A stretch of 64,000 nucleotides of DNA from Oceanicola sp. D3 (GCF_006351965.1 NZ_CP040932.1:1-64000); one strand, 5' to 3'. Counted from the first letter of the stretch, positions 8,729 through 18,182 are shown. Numbers and translations are program-made. The notes: a model not told the origin generated them from the letters alone.

Positions 8729-9191
8729 GGTGGATTACGCCGCGCTGGCGAAGGTTATTGAAAGCCTGACAGAGAACGAGACCGACGAGGTCGCGCTGAT
8801 GGCAACGCTGGCCTGTGAGATCCACCATTCTGACGACCGGTTCGACTGGACAGGCTTCTACCGCGTCACCGAGCCCGGGATGCTGAAGATCGGCCCCTAT
8901 CAAGGCGGACATGGCTGCCTGCAAATCCCCTTTGGCAAGGGTGTCTGCGGCACCTGCGCCGAGACGGGAGAGGTGCAGCTTGTCGATGATGTCGAGGCCT
9001 TTCCCGGCCATATCGCCTGCGCCGCAACCACCCGATCGGAAATCGTGTTGCCGGTGCATGGGGCCTCCGGGCGGCTTATCGGTGTGCTCGATATCGACAG
9101 CGACCAGCCCGCCGCTTTCACGGAGGCCGACGCAGAGGGGCTGGGGCGGGTGCTGAATGCGGTTTTTGGCAACGGAGGTCACTGGCGATGA
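8721..9191 (+). CDS. Free methionine-(R)-sulfoxide reductase, GAF fold
   Basis: Reduces free methionine-R-sulfoxide using thioredoxin. The 156-residue protein is a lone GAF domain with the fRMsr signature: WTGFYRV, then the three conserved Cys in GGHGC, GKGVCG and FPGHIAC, and SEIVLPV. This Cys pattern separates it from sensory GAF domains. The start is uncertain: TTG 8715, GTG 8721 and GTG 8730 are all in frame; 8721 gives an 8-bp overlap with the thiolase gene. It overlaps the GFA gene by ATGA downstream. Confidence 0.88.
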   Translation: MPEVDYAALAKVIESLTENETDEVALMATLACEIHHSDDRFDWTGFYRVTEPGMLKIGPYQGGHGCLQIPFGKGVCGTCAETGEVQLVDDVEAFPGHIACAATTRSEIVLPVHGASGRLIGVLDIDSDQPAAFTEADAEGLGRVLNAVFGNGGHWR

Positions 9192-9559
9192 GCCTGCAAG
9201 GAAGCTGCCTCTGCGGCGCGATCCGCTTCGAGGTGACCGGCAAGCCGCAGGGCGTTTCTGTCTGCCACTGCGGGCAGTGCCGCCGCCAGTCGGGGCATCT
9301 TTGGGCTTCGGCCTATGTGAAAGACGATGAGCTTTCTATTCATGGCGAACCGCAGTGGTATGCCTCTTCTGCGGAGGCCAAACGCGGCTTTTGCCCCACC
9401 TGCGGCAGCTTCCTGTTCTGGAAGCACCGTGACGAAGACACCACCAGCTTCGCGTTGGGCGCCATCGACGGCCCCACCGGCCTGACCCTGCAAAAGCACA
9501 TCTTCACCGCCGACAAGGGCGACTATTACGAGATCAGCGATGGGGTGGAGCAGCGGTGA
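9188..9559 (+). CDS. GFA/CENP-V family zinc-binding protein
   Basis: Small metalloprotein of the GFA family (glutathione-dependent formaldehyde-activating enzyme-like). The 123-residue product has the zinc ligands in CLCGAIRFEVTG, CHCGQCRRQSGH and CPTCGSFLFW, in the family order. The formaldehyde-glutathione activity is established only for some members, so the substrate here is open. It overlaps both neighbours by 4 bp (ATGA upstream, GTGA downstream), so translation is coupled. Confidence 0.88.
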   Translation: MSLQGSCLCGAIRFEVTGKPQGVSVCHCGQCRRQSGHLWASAYVKDDELSIHGEPQWYASSAEAKRGFCPTCGSFLFWKHRDEDTTSFALGAIDGPTGLTLQKHIFTADKGDYYEISDGVEQR

Positions 9560-10203
9560 GCGACACCTATGCCCCGCCGGACACGCCGCTGGACGTGCTC
9601 CACCACGACCATGAGCTGCTTGCCGTCAACAAGCCCTCCGGCCTGCTCTCGGTGCCGGGCAAGGGCGAACATCTGGCTGATTGCCTGCTGTCGCGGGTGC
9701 AGGCGGCCTTCCCCGAAGCTCTGCTGGTGCACCGGCTGGACCGCGACACCAGCGGCGTCATGGTCTTTGCCCTCACCCCACACGCCCAGCGCCACCTTGG
9801 CCTGCAGTTCGAGCATCGGCGAACCAAGAAGCAGTATGTGGCGCGGGTCTGGGGCGAGATGGCGGAGGCCGAGGGCGAGGTGGACCTGCCGCTGATTGTG
9901 GATTGGCCCAACCGGCCACGGCAGATGGTGGACCATGAAAACGGCAAGCCTGCGCTGACCCGTTGGAAACGGCTCAAGGCCAAGGATGGCGAGAGCCGGG
10001 TGCGGTTGATGCCCGAGACGGGGCGCAGCCACCAGCTGCGCGTGCATATGCGCGAAATCGGCCACCCGATCCTCGGTGATCCGTTTTACGCCACTGGCCC
10101 CGCGCTGGAGTTCCCCCGCCTGATGCTCCACGCCGAGATGCTCCGCGTGCTGCACCCGGATGGCGGAAGGGGTGTGAGTTTCAAGGCGAAGGCGCCGTTT
10201 TAA
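9556..10203 (+). CDS. RluA-family RNA pseudouridine synthase
   Basis: Isomerises uridine to pseudouridine in rRNA or tRNA. The 215-residue protein begins at a GTG overlapping the GFA stop. It has the family's NKPSGLLSVPGKG opening, the catalytic-Asp motif HRLDRDTSGVMVFAL, ETGRSHQLRVHM and HPILGDPFYA. There is no S4 domain, so it is a short RluA-type enzyme such as RluA or TruC; the target uridine cannot be named. Last gene of the thiolase-fRMsr-GFA-rlu operon. Confidence 0.92.
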   Translation: MSDTYAPPDTPLDVLHHDHELLAVNKPSGLLSVPGKGEHLADCLLSRVQAAFPEALLVHRLDRDTSGVMVFALTPHAQRHLGLQFEHRRTKKQYVARVWGEMAEAEGEVDLPLIVDWPNRPRQMVDHENGKPALTRWKRLKAKDGESRVRLMPETGRSHQLRVHMREIGHPILGDPFYATGPALEFPRLMLHAEMLRVLHPDGGRGVSFKAKAPF

Positions 10204-10251
10204 GAGCCGCTCTTCGCCGCGCTCGTGCACAGTGAGGGGCGGATGAGCGGC

Positions 10252-10920
10252 CTAGCGCGCGTATTTCGCGGCGTTGCTCTCGATCTCTGCAATCTGGTCG
10301 GCCATCGCCTTTTGATAGGCGGGGCGGGAAAGGCAGCGGTCTCGGTAGGCGACCAGTGTTGGGTGGTCTTCGATCAGGTTCAGCCCGTCGAGCCCGTGCA
10401 GCACGGCGGCCATCATCAAGTCGGAGACGCAGAAGGTATCGCCAAGCAGGTAGTCCTTGTCGCCCAGCGCACTTGCCAGCCGTTTCAGCTTTTTTCCCGC
10501 CATCGCGCGGAGGGTCGGGGCGACCCGCTCTGCTGCCTCGCGGTCCTCCACGAAGGTCTGGACGGTGCCGACCACGCCGGTCAGCGGCTCGATAGAGTTC
10601 AGCGCGGCGAAAACCCAGCTGAGGGCGGCGTAACGATCCACCTCCGGGGGCAGAAGCACGTCGCTGGACTCGGCGATCCGCCATACGATCGCGCCGCTCT
10701 CGAACATCGGCGCACCGTCGATCTCCAACACGGGAATCTGGCCGAAGGGTTGCCGCGCCAGATGCTCCGGCTTGCCTTGGCCACCCATCTCGACATGGGC
10801 CATCTCGTAGCCCAACCCGGCCTCCAGCAGGGCCCAGCGCACCCGGAAGTCGCGCACCTGACCCTTGGCGAAGTCGGGCACCCACTCATAGCCCCAGACG
10901 GTCAGCTTGCTGTCTTTCAT
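10252..10920 (-). CDS. Glutathione S-transferase
   Basis: Cytosolic GST-fold protein; conjugates or reduces substrates using glutathione. The start at 10920 has a GGAGGG site; the ORF extends upstream without support. The 222-residue product has an N-terminal thioredoxin-like domain with the cis-proline motif FGQIPVLEIDG and the glutathione-contact ESGAIVW, then a helical C-terminal domain with KDYLLGDTFCVSDLMM. The GST class is unclear. It is followed on the same strand by nothing closer than the convergent RluA gene and lies just downstream of the exported GGT, which also handles glutathione. Confidence 0.88.
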   Translation of the reverse strand: MKDSKLTVWGYEWVPDFAKGQVRDFRVRWALLEAGLGYEMAHVEMGGQGKPEHLARQPFGQIPVLEIDGAPMFESGAIVWRIAESSDVLLPPEVDRYAALSWVFAALNSIEPLTGVVGTVQTFVEDREAAERVAPTLRAMAGKKLKRLASALGDKDYLLGDTFCVSDLMMAAVLHGLDGLNLIEDHPTLVAYRDRCLSRPAYQKAMADQIAEIESNAAKYAR

Positions 10921-11005
10921 GATGCCCTCCGCGCTTGATGTGTTGATATCAACATGGAACGTGAAGGAGGGCAAGCCCGCCAGCACATGCCGGCGGGCTT
11001 GGGCT

Positions 11006-12727
11006 TCAGTAGCCGACAGTGGCGGCGTCTACCCGGCGGGGGTCGGAAGCGCCGAAGAGCAGCCCGCTCTCCTTGTCGACCATGATCGATTGGGTCGAGC
11101 CCATCACCGTTTTGCGCGCCACCTTGTGACCCTTCTGTTCAAGGATCGCGATGGTGTCGGGGCTGATGCCTTCTTCGATGCGGATCTCGTCGGGCAGCCA
11201 TTGGTGGTGGATGCGGGGGGCGGTGGAGGCTTCGGCGATGTTCATGCCGTGGTCGATCACGTTCATGATGACCTGCAAGGTGGTGGTGATGATGCGGCTG
11301 CCACCCGGGCTACCCGTCACCATGAACACCTCGCCATCTTTCATCACCAGCGTCGGGCTCATCGACGACAGCGGGCGTTTGCCGCCCTCCACCGCGTTGG
11401 CATCCCCGCCGATCAGCCCGTAGGCATTGGGCACGCCGGGCTTGGCGGCGAAGTCGTCCATTTCGTTGTTCATCAACACGCCGGTGCCCTCGGCCACCAT
11501 TCCCGAGCCGTAGGAGAAGTTGATGGTGTAGGTGTTGGACACCGCGTTGCCGTCCTTGTCGACAATCGAGAAATGGGTGGTCTCGTTGCTTTCGTAGGGC
11601 GCGAGATTACCCGGCTTGATGGTGCTGGAGGGTGTGGCCACGTTGCGGCTGATCTCGCCCCGGATGGCTGCGGCGTAGTCCTTTGAGGTGATTTCGGCCA
11701 GCGGCACATCGACGTAGTCGCTATCACCCAGATACTCGGAACGGTCGGCGTAGGCGCGCTTCATCGCCTCGGCCATCAGGTGGATCGTCTCCGCCGAGTT
11801 ATGGCCGAGGAAGCCTACCGGATACTCCTCCAGCACGTTGAGGATCTGCACGATATGCGCCCCGCCAGACGACGGCGGCGGCATCGAGACGATCTCGTAG
11901 CCACGGTAGCTGCCGGTGACGGGCTCGCGCAGCACCGCCTTGTAGTTCGCCATGTCCTCGGGTGTGATCCGCCCGCCCGCGTCCATCACCGCCTTGCTGA
12001 TCGCCTCGGCCACCGCGCCCTCGTAAAAGCCTGCTGGCCCCTCGTCGGCGATCTTCTGAAGTGTCTGCGCCAGATCGGCCTGCACCAGCCGCTCACCGGG
12101 CTCGTAAAAAGCGCCGCCTTCCTTGTAGAAGATCGCCTCGGAGGAGGGATGCGCCTTAAGCCGCTTTTCGAGCCCCTTCAGGCTGTCGGCAAGGCCCGGT
12201 GTCACGTCGATCCCGTCGCGGGCGAGCGCGATGGCAGGGGCGACGACCTCGGCCATCGTCATGGTCCCGTACTCCTCCAGCGCCATCTGCATGCCCGCAA
12301 CGGTGCCGGGCACGCCGGTGGCCAGCCCGGTGAAGCGGCTGAGGTTGCTATCGGCATTGCCCTCGGCGTCCAGAAACATGTCGCGGTCGGCGCTCGCGGG
12401 CGCCATCTCGCGGTAATCAATCGCCTTGGTCTCACCACTCTCTGCGTCATGCACGATCATGAAGCCGCCGCCGCCAAGGTTGCCCGCGCGGGGCAGGGTG
12501 ACGGCCAGGGCGAAGGCCACGGCCACGCCCGCATCCACCGCGTTGCCGCCGGCCTGCAAGATGTCGAGCCCGACCTGCGCGGCCACCGCCTCCTGCGCCG
12601 AGACCATGCCGTTTTGCGCGTAGACCGGATGAATCCGGTCGTCGCCCGAGAAGATCGCCGCTTCCTGCGCCACCCCCGGCGCGGCGACAAGCGAAAGGGC
12701 CAGTGCCCCCGCGATGACTGGTTTCAT
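11006..12727 (-). CDS. ggt: Gamma-glutamyltransferase, exported
   Basis: Periplasmic enzyme that cleaves glutathione and other gamma-glutamyl compounds. The start at 12727 follows GGGAGAGAG and gives a 573-residue preprotein with a Sec signal (hydrophobic residues 5-20, likely cleavage after VAQ). The mature protein has LQAGGNAVDAGVAVAFALAV, the autocleavage site NETTHFSIVDKDGNAVSNT (nucleophile Thr near residue 380), and the small-subunit PLSSMSPTLVMKDG and GSPGGSRIITT. All GGT landmarks are present. Gene order with the downstream GST suggests glutathione turnover, which is inference. Confidence 0.94.
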   Translation of the reverse strand: MKPVIAGALALSLVAAPGVAQEAAIFSGDDRIHPVYAQNGMVSAQEAVAAQVGLDILQAGGNAVDAGVAVAFALAVTLPRAGNLGGGGFMIVHDAESGETKAIDYREMAPASADRDMFLDAEGNADSNLSRFTGLATGVPGTVAGMQMALEEYGTMTMAEVVAPAIALARDGIDVTPGLADSLKGLEKRLKAHPSSEAIFYKEGGAFYEPGERLVQADLAQTLQKIADEGPAGFYEGAVAEAISKAVMDAGGRITPEDMANYKAVLREPVTGSYRGYEIVSMPPPSSGGAHIVQILNVLEEYPVGFLGHNSAETIHLMAEAMKRAYADRSEYLGDSDYVDVPLAEITSKDYAAAIRGEISRNVATPSSTIKPGNLAPYESNETTHFSIVDKDGNAVSNTYTINFSYGSGMVAEGTGVLMNNEMDDFAAKPGVPNAYGLIGGDANAVEGGKRPLSSMSPTLVMKDGEVFMVTGSPGGSRIITTTLQVIMNVIDHGMNIAEASTAPRIHHQWLPDEIRIEEGISPDTIAILEQKGHKVARKTVMGSTQSIMVDKESGLLFGASDPRRVDAATVGY

Positions 12728-12901
12728 GTCTCTCTCCCTGTTGTTGTGAGGTTCGTGCTCGCAAACCTGTGATGTGGCGCGCCAGAAGCAAGTCGCTCGG
12801 CAGCTTTTCGCCCATGGGTTGCGTATCACCGCGAAACCTCCGTGCCAGACCTCTCACACCGCCGAAACGCGCGTCCCCAATCTTGCGGCAGCGTCAAAAC
12901 G

Positions 12902-12925
12902 CCCTCCTTTTCCTTGGGGGGAGGG
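12902..12925 (+). promoter_or_regulatory. GC hairpin followed by AT-rich stretch upstream of peroxiredoxin gene
   Basis: CCCTCC pairs with GGAGGG around a 12-nt loop and is followed by TCTTTTAATT, then AT-rich DNA to 12960. The arrangement looks like an intrinsic terminator or an attenuator on the plus strand, yet no plus-strand gene lies upstream. It may instead flank the peroxiredoxin promoter. No -35/-10 pair is convincing. Confidence 0.35.
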
Positions 12926-12985
12926 TCTTTTAATTCCAAGTTTTGAATGTATCTATTCCCCAAGACCAAACGTCAGGAGGACACC

Positions 12986-13639
12986 ATGGCCTTGCGCATC
13001 AACGATACCGTCCCGAACCTCACCTTCCCGACCGACCTCGGCGAGCTCACGCTGCACGACTGGATCGGTGACAGCTGGGCGGTCATTTTTTCCCACCCGA
13101 AAGACTTCACCCCGGTCTGCACCACCGAGTTCGGCGCAGTCGCCCAGCTTGCCGACGAGTGGGAGAAGCGCGGCACCAAGGTGCTTGGCGTTTCCGTCGA
13201 CGGGGCGGAAGATCACAAGAAATGGAAGGGTGACATCGAAGCCTTTGGCGGTGCCAAGGCGGGCTTCCCGATTGTGGCCGACACCGACCTGACCTTTTCC
13301 AAGGCCTTCGACATGCTGCCCGCCGATGCCTACCTGCCCGATGGCCGCACCCCGGCCGACAGCGCGACTGTTCGCTCGGTCTTTATCGTTGCGCCCAACA
13401 AGAAGGTGCAGCTGATGATGACCTATCCGATGTCGGTCGGTCGCAACTTTGCCGAGGTGCTGCGTGCGCTCGACGGGCTGCAACGCACCTACGAACAGCC
13501 GCTGGCCACCCCCGCCAACTGGGAAACCGGGCAGGACGTGATCGTGGCTCTGGCGCTGGACGATGCGGCGGCGGAAGAGAAGTACGGCGCGCTCGACAAG
13601 AAGCTGCCCTACCTGCGCTTTGCCAAGAACCCGGGCTAA
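12986..13639 (+). CDS. 1-Cys peroxiredoxin (Prx6 type)
   Basis: Thiol peroxidase that reduces hydrogen peroxide and organic hydroperoxides. The ATG at 12986 has a perfect AGGAGG site. The 217-residue product has the peroxidatic Cys45 in FSHPKDFTPVCTTEFG and no other cysteine, so it needs an outside reductant as Prx6 proteins do. The C-terminal extension (ATPANWETGQDVIVALAL to the end) is the dimerisation part typical of Prx6. Single-gene unit: a strong terminator follows 23 bp after the stop. Confidence 0.95.
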   Translation: MALRINDTVPNLTFPTDLGELTLHDWIGDSWAVIFSHPKDFTPVCTTEFGAVAQLADEWEKRGTKVLGVSVDGAEDHKKWKGDIEAFGGAKAGFPIVADTDLTFSKAFDMLPADAYLPDGRTPADSATVRSVFIVAPNKKVQLMMTYPMSVGRNFAEVLRALDGLQRTYEQPLATPANWETGQDVIVALALDDAAAEEKYGALDKKLPYLRFAKNPG

Positions 13640-13662
13640 GCCCGCAACATCCCATGAACGTG

Positions 13663-13695
13663 AAAAAGCCCCGTTGGAGTGAACGGGGCTTTTTT
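13663..13695 (+). terminator. Rho-independent terminator after the peroxiredoxin gene
   Basis: AAAAAGCCCCGTT pairs with AACGGGGCTTTTT around a 6-nt loop, ending in a run of T. The stem is perfect, and the A-rich 5' arm makes it work on both strands. Confidence 0.93.
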
Positions 13696-13755
13696 GCTAA
13701 CCTCCACTGTGAAAGGGGCACCGGGGCAACGCCCGGTCTCCGCGCAGAGGATTGA

Positions 13756-14445
13756 ATGACGCACCCATACCGGCGGATTTTCGCCGCGCTTGTTCTGCTT
13801 TCAGGGGTGGCTGTGACCACTCTTCCGCCGCTCTCCGCTCAGGACGTGGGGGATGCTGCGGCTGAGCCAGAAGACGGGGCCGGGCTGGTGATCGGTGACG
13901 CTGCCGACCTCACTGAAGAGGGCGTTGATACCGAAGGGATCGTTGGCGAGGACGTGCAGGTAACGTGGGGCGACGATGGCGTGCCCATTGTGCGCGTGGC
14001 GATGCCGGCGACTGTCTTCATGCCGATTGAAGAGGAGGAGATGGAGGACATGTACTTCACCCTTCAGGAAGAGCTCAACCGGCTGGGCTGCGACGCGGGC
14101 ACCGTCGATGGCGATTGGGGCCGAAACTCTGAGCGGGCCATGGCGCGGCTGCGGGATGCGGTGCCCGACATCGCCGAGATGGAGCTTTCGATCACCCTCG
14201 CCGGGCTGTTGCAAAAGATGCCCGAGGGCACCTGCCCGCTGGTCTGCTCTGTGCGTGAGGTGAAGGTGGATAACCGTTGTGAGTTGAAGACCTGCCCTTC
14301 AGGCCAGTATCTCGACACGCGCGGCTCCTGTCGGGTGCGGCAGGCCAAGGCCTCCAAACCGAAGCGCGCCACCAGCAGTGGCGGCAGCGGGGGTGGCGGA
14401 GGCCGCAAATGTGCAACCTACAACGGTCGGACCTACTGCAATTGA
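13756..14445 (+). CDS. Exported protein with peptidoglycan-binding-like domain and Cys-rich tail
   Basis: Function unknown. The 229-residue product has a Sec signal (hydrophobic about residues 8-26, cleavage near LSAQ), an acidic stretch, and a segment EELNRLGCDAGTVDGDWG with following helix that matches the PG_binding_1 repeat. A cysteine-rich part follows (CPLVCSV, NRCELKTCPSGQYLD, RGSCRV), then a basic Ser/Gly linker and a last CATYNGRTYCN. The cysteines suggest disulfides in the periplasm. It is followed closely by another exported Cys-containing protein and a PPP phosphatase on the same strand. Confidence 0.72.
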   Translation: MTHPYRRIFAALVLLSGVAVTTLPPLSAQDVGDAAAEPEDGAGLVIGDAADLTEEGVDTEGIVGEDVQVTWGDDGVPIVRVAMPATVFMPIEEEEMEDMYFTLQEELNRLGCDAGTVDGDWGRNSERAMARLRDAVPDIAEMELSITLAGLLQKMPEGTCPLVCSVREVKVDNRCELKTCPSGQYLDTRGSCRVRQAKASKPKRATSSGGSGGGGGRKCATYNGRTYCN

Positions 14446-14473
14446 GGCCGGCCGAGGGAGCGAGAAAGGGACG

Positions 14474-15145
14474 ATGATGCTGAGATGGATCCTTGCGGCC
14501 ACACTCATGGCCAGCCTGCCTGCCACACCGGCGGTGGCCGAGTTGAAGCTGCGTGTGAGCTTCTCGGAAAAGCAGGTGCGCTCGCGCGGGCTTGGGCGCT
14601 CGAACGACACCTGCCGCACCACCTATGACATCAAGCAGTTCGGCGGACTGCTGGCGATTGAAACCGTGAAGTCCAACTGCAAGACCTTCGAGATCGGGGC
14701 CAAGCGCGGAGCCGACGGTTCGGCCTCTGCGCTGGTGTTTGAGGGCCCCTCCAGCCGTTCCACCAAGAGCTGCGCCTACACGGCCAAAACCCGCACGGAA
14801 CGCTGCAGCGATGGCTCACGCGTGCGCCTGCCACCCGGCATCAAGGTGGACTACAAGGCAAATGTCGAAACCCGGGCCCGTTACAACCTGACCCGCAGCG
14901 GGCTGACGGCGACGATGGGCATCAACCGGGTGCTGACCGATGCCGAAGGCAGCAAGCAGGTGATGGAAGCGGGCTTTCGGATGGTGGTGGCCTTGCAGGG
15001 CAACACCTGCAAGCTGACCGAGCTTGTCTCTTCTGCCACCACCAAGGTCGCCGAAGCCGGGCGAGGCCGGGTGGTAAAGGCGGCTCCGCAACGGGAAAGC
15101 CGCAAGATGATCAAGGCCGAGTCCTGTCAGGTCATTAGCCGCTGA
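14474..15145 (+). CDS. Exported hypothetical protein
   Basis: No family recognised. The start at 14474 follows GAGAAAGGG; the ORF opens earlier but overlaps the preceding gene. The 223-residue protein has a signal peptide (MMLRWILAATLMASLPA, cleavage near AVAE). The mature part is basic and has cysteines spread through it (SNDTCRTTY, KSNCKTF, KSCAYT, TERCSDGS, GNTCKLTE, AESCQVI), suggesting paired disulfides. Its gene ends 2 bp before the phosphatase start, so the two are probably co-transcribed. Confidence 0.65.
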   Translation: MMLRWILAATLMASLPATPAVAELKLRVSFSEKQVRSRGLGRSNDTCRTTYDIKQFGGLLAIETVKSNCKTFEIGAKRGADGSASALVFEGPSSRSTKSCAYTAKTRTERCSDGSRVRLPPGIKVDYKANVETRARYNLTRSGLTATMGINRVLTDAEGSKQVMEAGFRMVVALQGNTCKLTELVSSATTKVAEAGRGRVVKAAPQRESRKMIKAESCQVISR

Positions 15146-15147
15146 AG

Positions 15148-15906
15148 ATGTTTCGACTGAGCAGTATATTCCGCCGGGCTGGCGCGCGTCCTGCTGTGCA
15201 GCCCTTCGACGGTGGCCCGCTTGCCCCTGAAGCTCCCTTTGTTGCGGTGGGCGATGTGCATGGCTGCGATCATCTGCTGGAAAGGTTGATCGACAAGCTC
15301 GAAGCAGAAGCACTGGGCCTGCCGATTGTTTTTGTTGGCGATTATGTCGACCGGGGCGAGGCTTCGGCGGCCGTGCTGCGGCGGCTGAAGACATTTTGCG
15401 CCGACGGGAAGGCCACCTGCCTGCGCGGGAACCATGAAGAGATGATGCTCGACTTCGCCCAAGGCAAATACCCGCGCTGGCTGAGACATGGCGGGCTGCA
15501 AACGCTGTCGAGCTTCGGGCTCGGCGCGGGTGTGTCGGAGACCGGCGGGCCGGGGCTGGAGGCTGCCCAGGCAGGGCTGGCGGAAGTGCTGGAAGCTGAG
15601 GGCCTGCTGGACTGGATCAAGGACATGCCCCGCCAGTGGCAAAGCGGCAATGTTGCCGTCACTCACGCGGGCGCCGACCCCGCCCGCCCGCTGGACGCGC
15701 AATCTAACTCGCTCACCAACGGGCACCCCGACTTCTTTTCGACCCCGCGCAGCGATGGCACATGGATCATCCACGGCCATTACATCCGTGACACGGCGGA
15801 GGTCGCGCCCGGTCGTATTGCGATAGACACCGGCGCTTTTGCCACGGGGCGGCTGACGGCGGTGGTGGTGGCCGCCGGTGAAGACCCGCGCTTTATCGAG
15901 GCTTGA
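15148..15906 (+). CDS. Metallophosphoesterase, PPP-type serine/threonine phosphatase
   Basis: Cytosolic dinuclear-metal phosphatase. The 252-residue protein has all PPP core motifs in order: GDVHGCDHLL, GDYVDRGE, RGNHEEMM, a THAGADP His motif and IHGHYI near the C-terminus. Bacterial relatives dephosphorylate proteins or dinucleotide polyphosphates; which applies is unknown. The start codon lies 2 bp after the preceding exported-protein gene, implying coupling, though a functional link is not evident. Confidence 0.88.
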   Translation: MFRLSSIFRRAGARPAVQPFDGGPLAPEAPFVAVGDVHGCDHLLERLIDKLEAEALGLPIVFVGDYVDRGEASAAVLRRLKTFCADGKATCLRGNHEEMMLDFAQGKYPRWLRHGGLQTLSSFGLGAGVSETGGPGLEAAQAGLAEVLEAEGLLDWIKDMPRQWQSGNVAVTHAGADPARPLDAQSNSLTNGHPDFFSTPRSDGTWIIHGHYIRDTAEVAPGRIAIDTGAFATGRLTAVVVAAGEDPRFIEA

Positions 15907-15970
15907 GCGGCACAGGAGCTATTTGCCACTCCCGAAAGAGGGCGCGGCGGCCAAGCCTCTTCAACATGCA

Positions 15971-15999
15971 AAAGGGCCCGAGGTTTCCCCCGGGCCCTT
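15971..15999 (-). terminator. Rho-independent terminator of pnp
   Basis: On the minus strand AAGGGCCCG pairs perfectly with CGGGCCCTT and is followed by TTTT. It lies 24 bp after the pnp stop. Read on the plus strand it lacks a T-tract, so it mainly serves pnp. Confidence 0.88.
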
Positions 16000-16022
16000 C
16001 GCTAATCCGAAAGTGAGTGGCC

Positions 16023-18158
16023 TCAGTCGGCCTTCTCTTCTTTCTTGATCTCTTCGCCGGTCTCCTGATCGACGACTTTCATCGACAGGCGCACCTTGCC
16101 GCGATCGTCAAAGCCCAGCAGCTTCACCTTCACGTCCTGACCTTCGGTCAGCTGGTCGCTGGGGTGGTTCAGGCGGGTATTGGCGATCTGGCTGACGTGC
16201 ACGAGGCCGTCACGCTTGCCGAAGAAGTTCACGAAGGCGCCGAAGTCGACGATCTTCACGACCTTGCCGTTGTAGATCTTGCCTTCTTCCGGCTCGGCGA
16301 CGATCGAGTGGATCATCTCGCGGGCCTTCTCGATGCAATCGGCATTCGGCGAGGCGATCTTGATGACGCCATCGTCGTTGATGTCGACCTTGGCACCCGA
16401 AACCTCGACGATCTCGCGGATCACCTTGCCGCCCGAGCCGATCACTTCACGGATCTTGTCGGTGGGCACGTTCATGGTTTCGATCCGCGGGGCGTGCGCC
16501 GAGAACTCGGTGCGGCCAGCGGTCAGCGCCTTGGACATCTCGCCGAGGATATGCAGACGGGCGTCCTTGGCCTGGGCCAGGGCGGTTTTCATGATCTCGG
16601 GCGTGATGCCCGCAACCTTGATATCCATCTGCAGCGAGGTGATGCCGTCTTCGGTGCCTGCCACCTTGAAGTCCATGTCGCCGAGGTGATCCTCGTCGCC
16701 AAGGATGTCGGTCAGGATGGCGTAGTCGCCGTCTTCTTCCAGCACCAGGCCCATGGCCACACCGGCCACCGGGGCCTTCAGCGGCACACCGGCGTCCATC
16801 ATCGAGAGCGAACCGCCACAGACGGAGGCCATCGAGGACGAGCCGTTGGATTCGGTGATCTCGGAGACCACGCGAATGGTGTAGGGGAAGTCGGTCGGCG
16901 CGGGCAGCACCGCCTGAAGCGCACGCCATGCCAGCTTGCCGTGGCCGATTTCGCGGCGACCGGTAAAGCCGAAGCGGCCAACCTCACCTACCGAGTAGGG
17001 CGGGAAGTTGTAGTGCAGCATGAAGTTGCTGCGGTAGTTGGCGTGCAGCGCGTCGATGATCTGCTCATCATCGCCGGTGCCGAGGGTGGTGACCACGAGG
17101 CCCTGCGTCTCGCCACGGGTGAACAGCGCCGAACCGTGGGTTCGGGGCAGCAGGCCGACTTCGCTGACGATGTCGCGCACCTCAGTGGTGGAGCGACCGT
17201 CGATCCGCTTGCCGGTTTTGACAACGTCACCGCGCAGGATGCTGCTTTCGAGCTTCTTGAGGGCCGAACCGAGGTTTGCATCCTCTTTCTGCTCGTCGGT
17301 CAGCGCCTCAAGGATCTTCTCCTTGGCGGCGGAGACGGCAGAGGTGCGCTCCTGCTTGTCGAGGATCGCGTAGGCGGCGCGCATGTCGGCTTCGCCAGCG
17401 GCCTTCACGGCCTCATAGAGCTCGGAGTAATCCGGCGGCTGGTAGTCGAAGGGCTCTTTGGCGGCCTCTTCGGCCAGGTCGATGATCAGGTCGATCACCG
17501 GCTGGATCTGCTCATGCGCGAAGGTCACGGCGCCCAGCATCTCGTCTTCGGACAGCTCGTAAGCTTCCGATTCCACCATCATCACCGCGTCCTTGGTGCC
17601 GGCGACCACGAGGTCGAGGCGCTGGTCGGGGTTCAGGCGCAGCTGGTCCATGTCCTGCACTTCGGGGTTCAGCACATATTCGCCATCTTCAAAGCCGACG
17701 CGGGCGGCGGCAATCGGGCCCATGAAGGGGGCACCGGAGATGGTGAGCGCGGCCGAAGCGGCGATCATCGCCACGATGTCAGGGTCGTTGACCAGATCGT
17801 GGGAGAGCACGGTGCAGATCACCAGAACTTCGTTTTTGAAGCCGGGAACAAACAGCGGGCGGATCGGACGGTCGATCAGGCGCGAGGTGAGCGTCTCTTT
17901 CTCGGTCGGACGGCCTTCACGCTTGAAGAAGCCACCGGGGACTTTACCGGCGGCGTAGTATTTCTCGTTGTAGTGCACGGTCAGCGGGAAAAAATCCTGC
18001 CCGGGCTTTTGCGTTTTCGCAAAGGTCACGTTGGCCATGACAGAGGTTTCGCCCAGCGTGGCGATCACCGAGCCATCGGCCTGGCGGGCCACACGGCCCG
18101 TTTCGAGAGTGAGGGTCTCTTCGCCCCACTCCATGCTTTTCGTCGTAATTTTGAACAT
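16023..18158 (-). CDS. pnp: Polyribonucleotide nucleotidyltransferase (PNPase)
   Basis: Phosphorolytic 3'-5' exoribonuclease of the RNA degradosome. The start at 18158 follows AGGAAAC and gives the standard N-terminus [12 protein letters not shown]; the ORF opens at 18224 without support. The 711-residue protein has two RNase PH domains split by the helical domain, a KH domain ([12 protein letters not shown], about residue 565) and a C-terminal S1 domain ([15 protein letters not shown], about 630). The tail ends in acidic/basic KKEEKAD. In most alphaproteobacteria pnp directly follows rpsO; here two other genes stand between them. Confidence 0.97.
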   Translation of the reverse strand: MFKITTKSMEWGEETLTLETGRVARQADGSVIATLGETSVMANVTFAKTQKPGQDFFPLTVHYNEKYYAAGKVPGGFFKREGRPTEKETLTSRLIDRPIRPLFVPGFKNEVLVICTVLSHDLVNDPDIVAMIAASAALTISGAPFMGPIAAARVGFEDGEYVLNPEVQDMDQLRLNPDQRLDLVVAGTKDAVMMVESEAYELSEDEMLGAVTFAHEQIQPVIDLIIDLAEEAAKEPFDYQPPDYSELYEAVKAAGEADMRAAYAILDKQERTSAVSAAKEKILEALTDEQKEDANLGSALKKLESSILRGDVVKTGKRIDGRSTTEVRDIVSEVGLLPRTHGSALFTRGETQGLVVTTLGTGDDEQIIDALHANYRSNFMLHYNFPPYSVGEVGRFGFTGRREIGHGKLAWRALQAVLPAPTDFPYTIRVVSEITESNGSSSMASVCGGSLSMMDAGVPLKAPVAGVAMGLVLEEDGDYAILTDILGDEDHLGDMDFKVAGTEDGITSLQMDIKVAGITPEIMKTALAQAKDARLHILGEMSKALTAGRTEFSAHAPRIETMNVPTDKIREVIGSGGKVIREIVEVSGAKVDINDDGVIKIASPNADCIEKAREMIHSIVAEPEEGKIYNGKVVKIVDFGAFVNFFGKRDGLVHVSQIANTRLNHPSDQLTEGQDVKVKLLGFDDRGKVRLSMKVVDQETGEEIKKEEKAD

Positions 18159-18182
18159 ATTCGTTTCCTGTGGGGGAGCACT

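Noticed and set aside
11780-12772. A 330-codon plus-strand frame opposite the exported GGT
   Set aside because: Shadow frame; the minus strand encodes a complete GGT with signal peptide.
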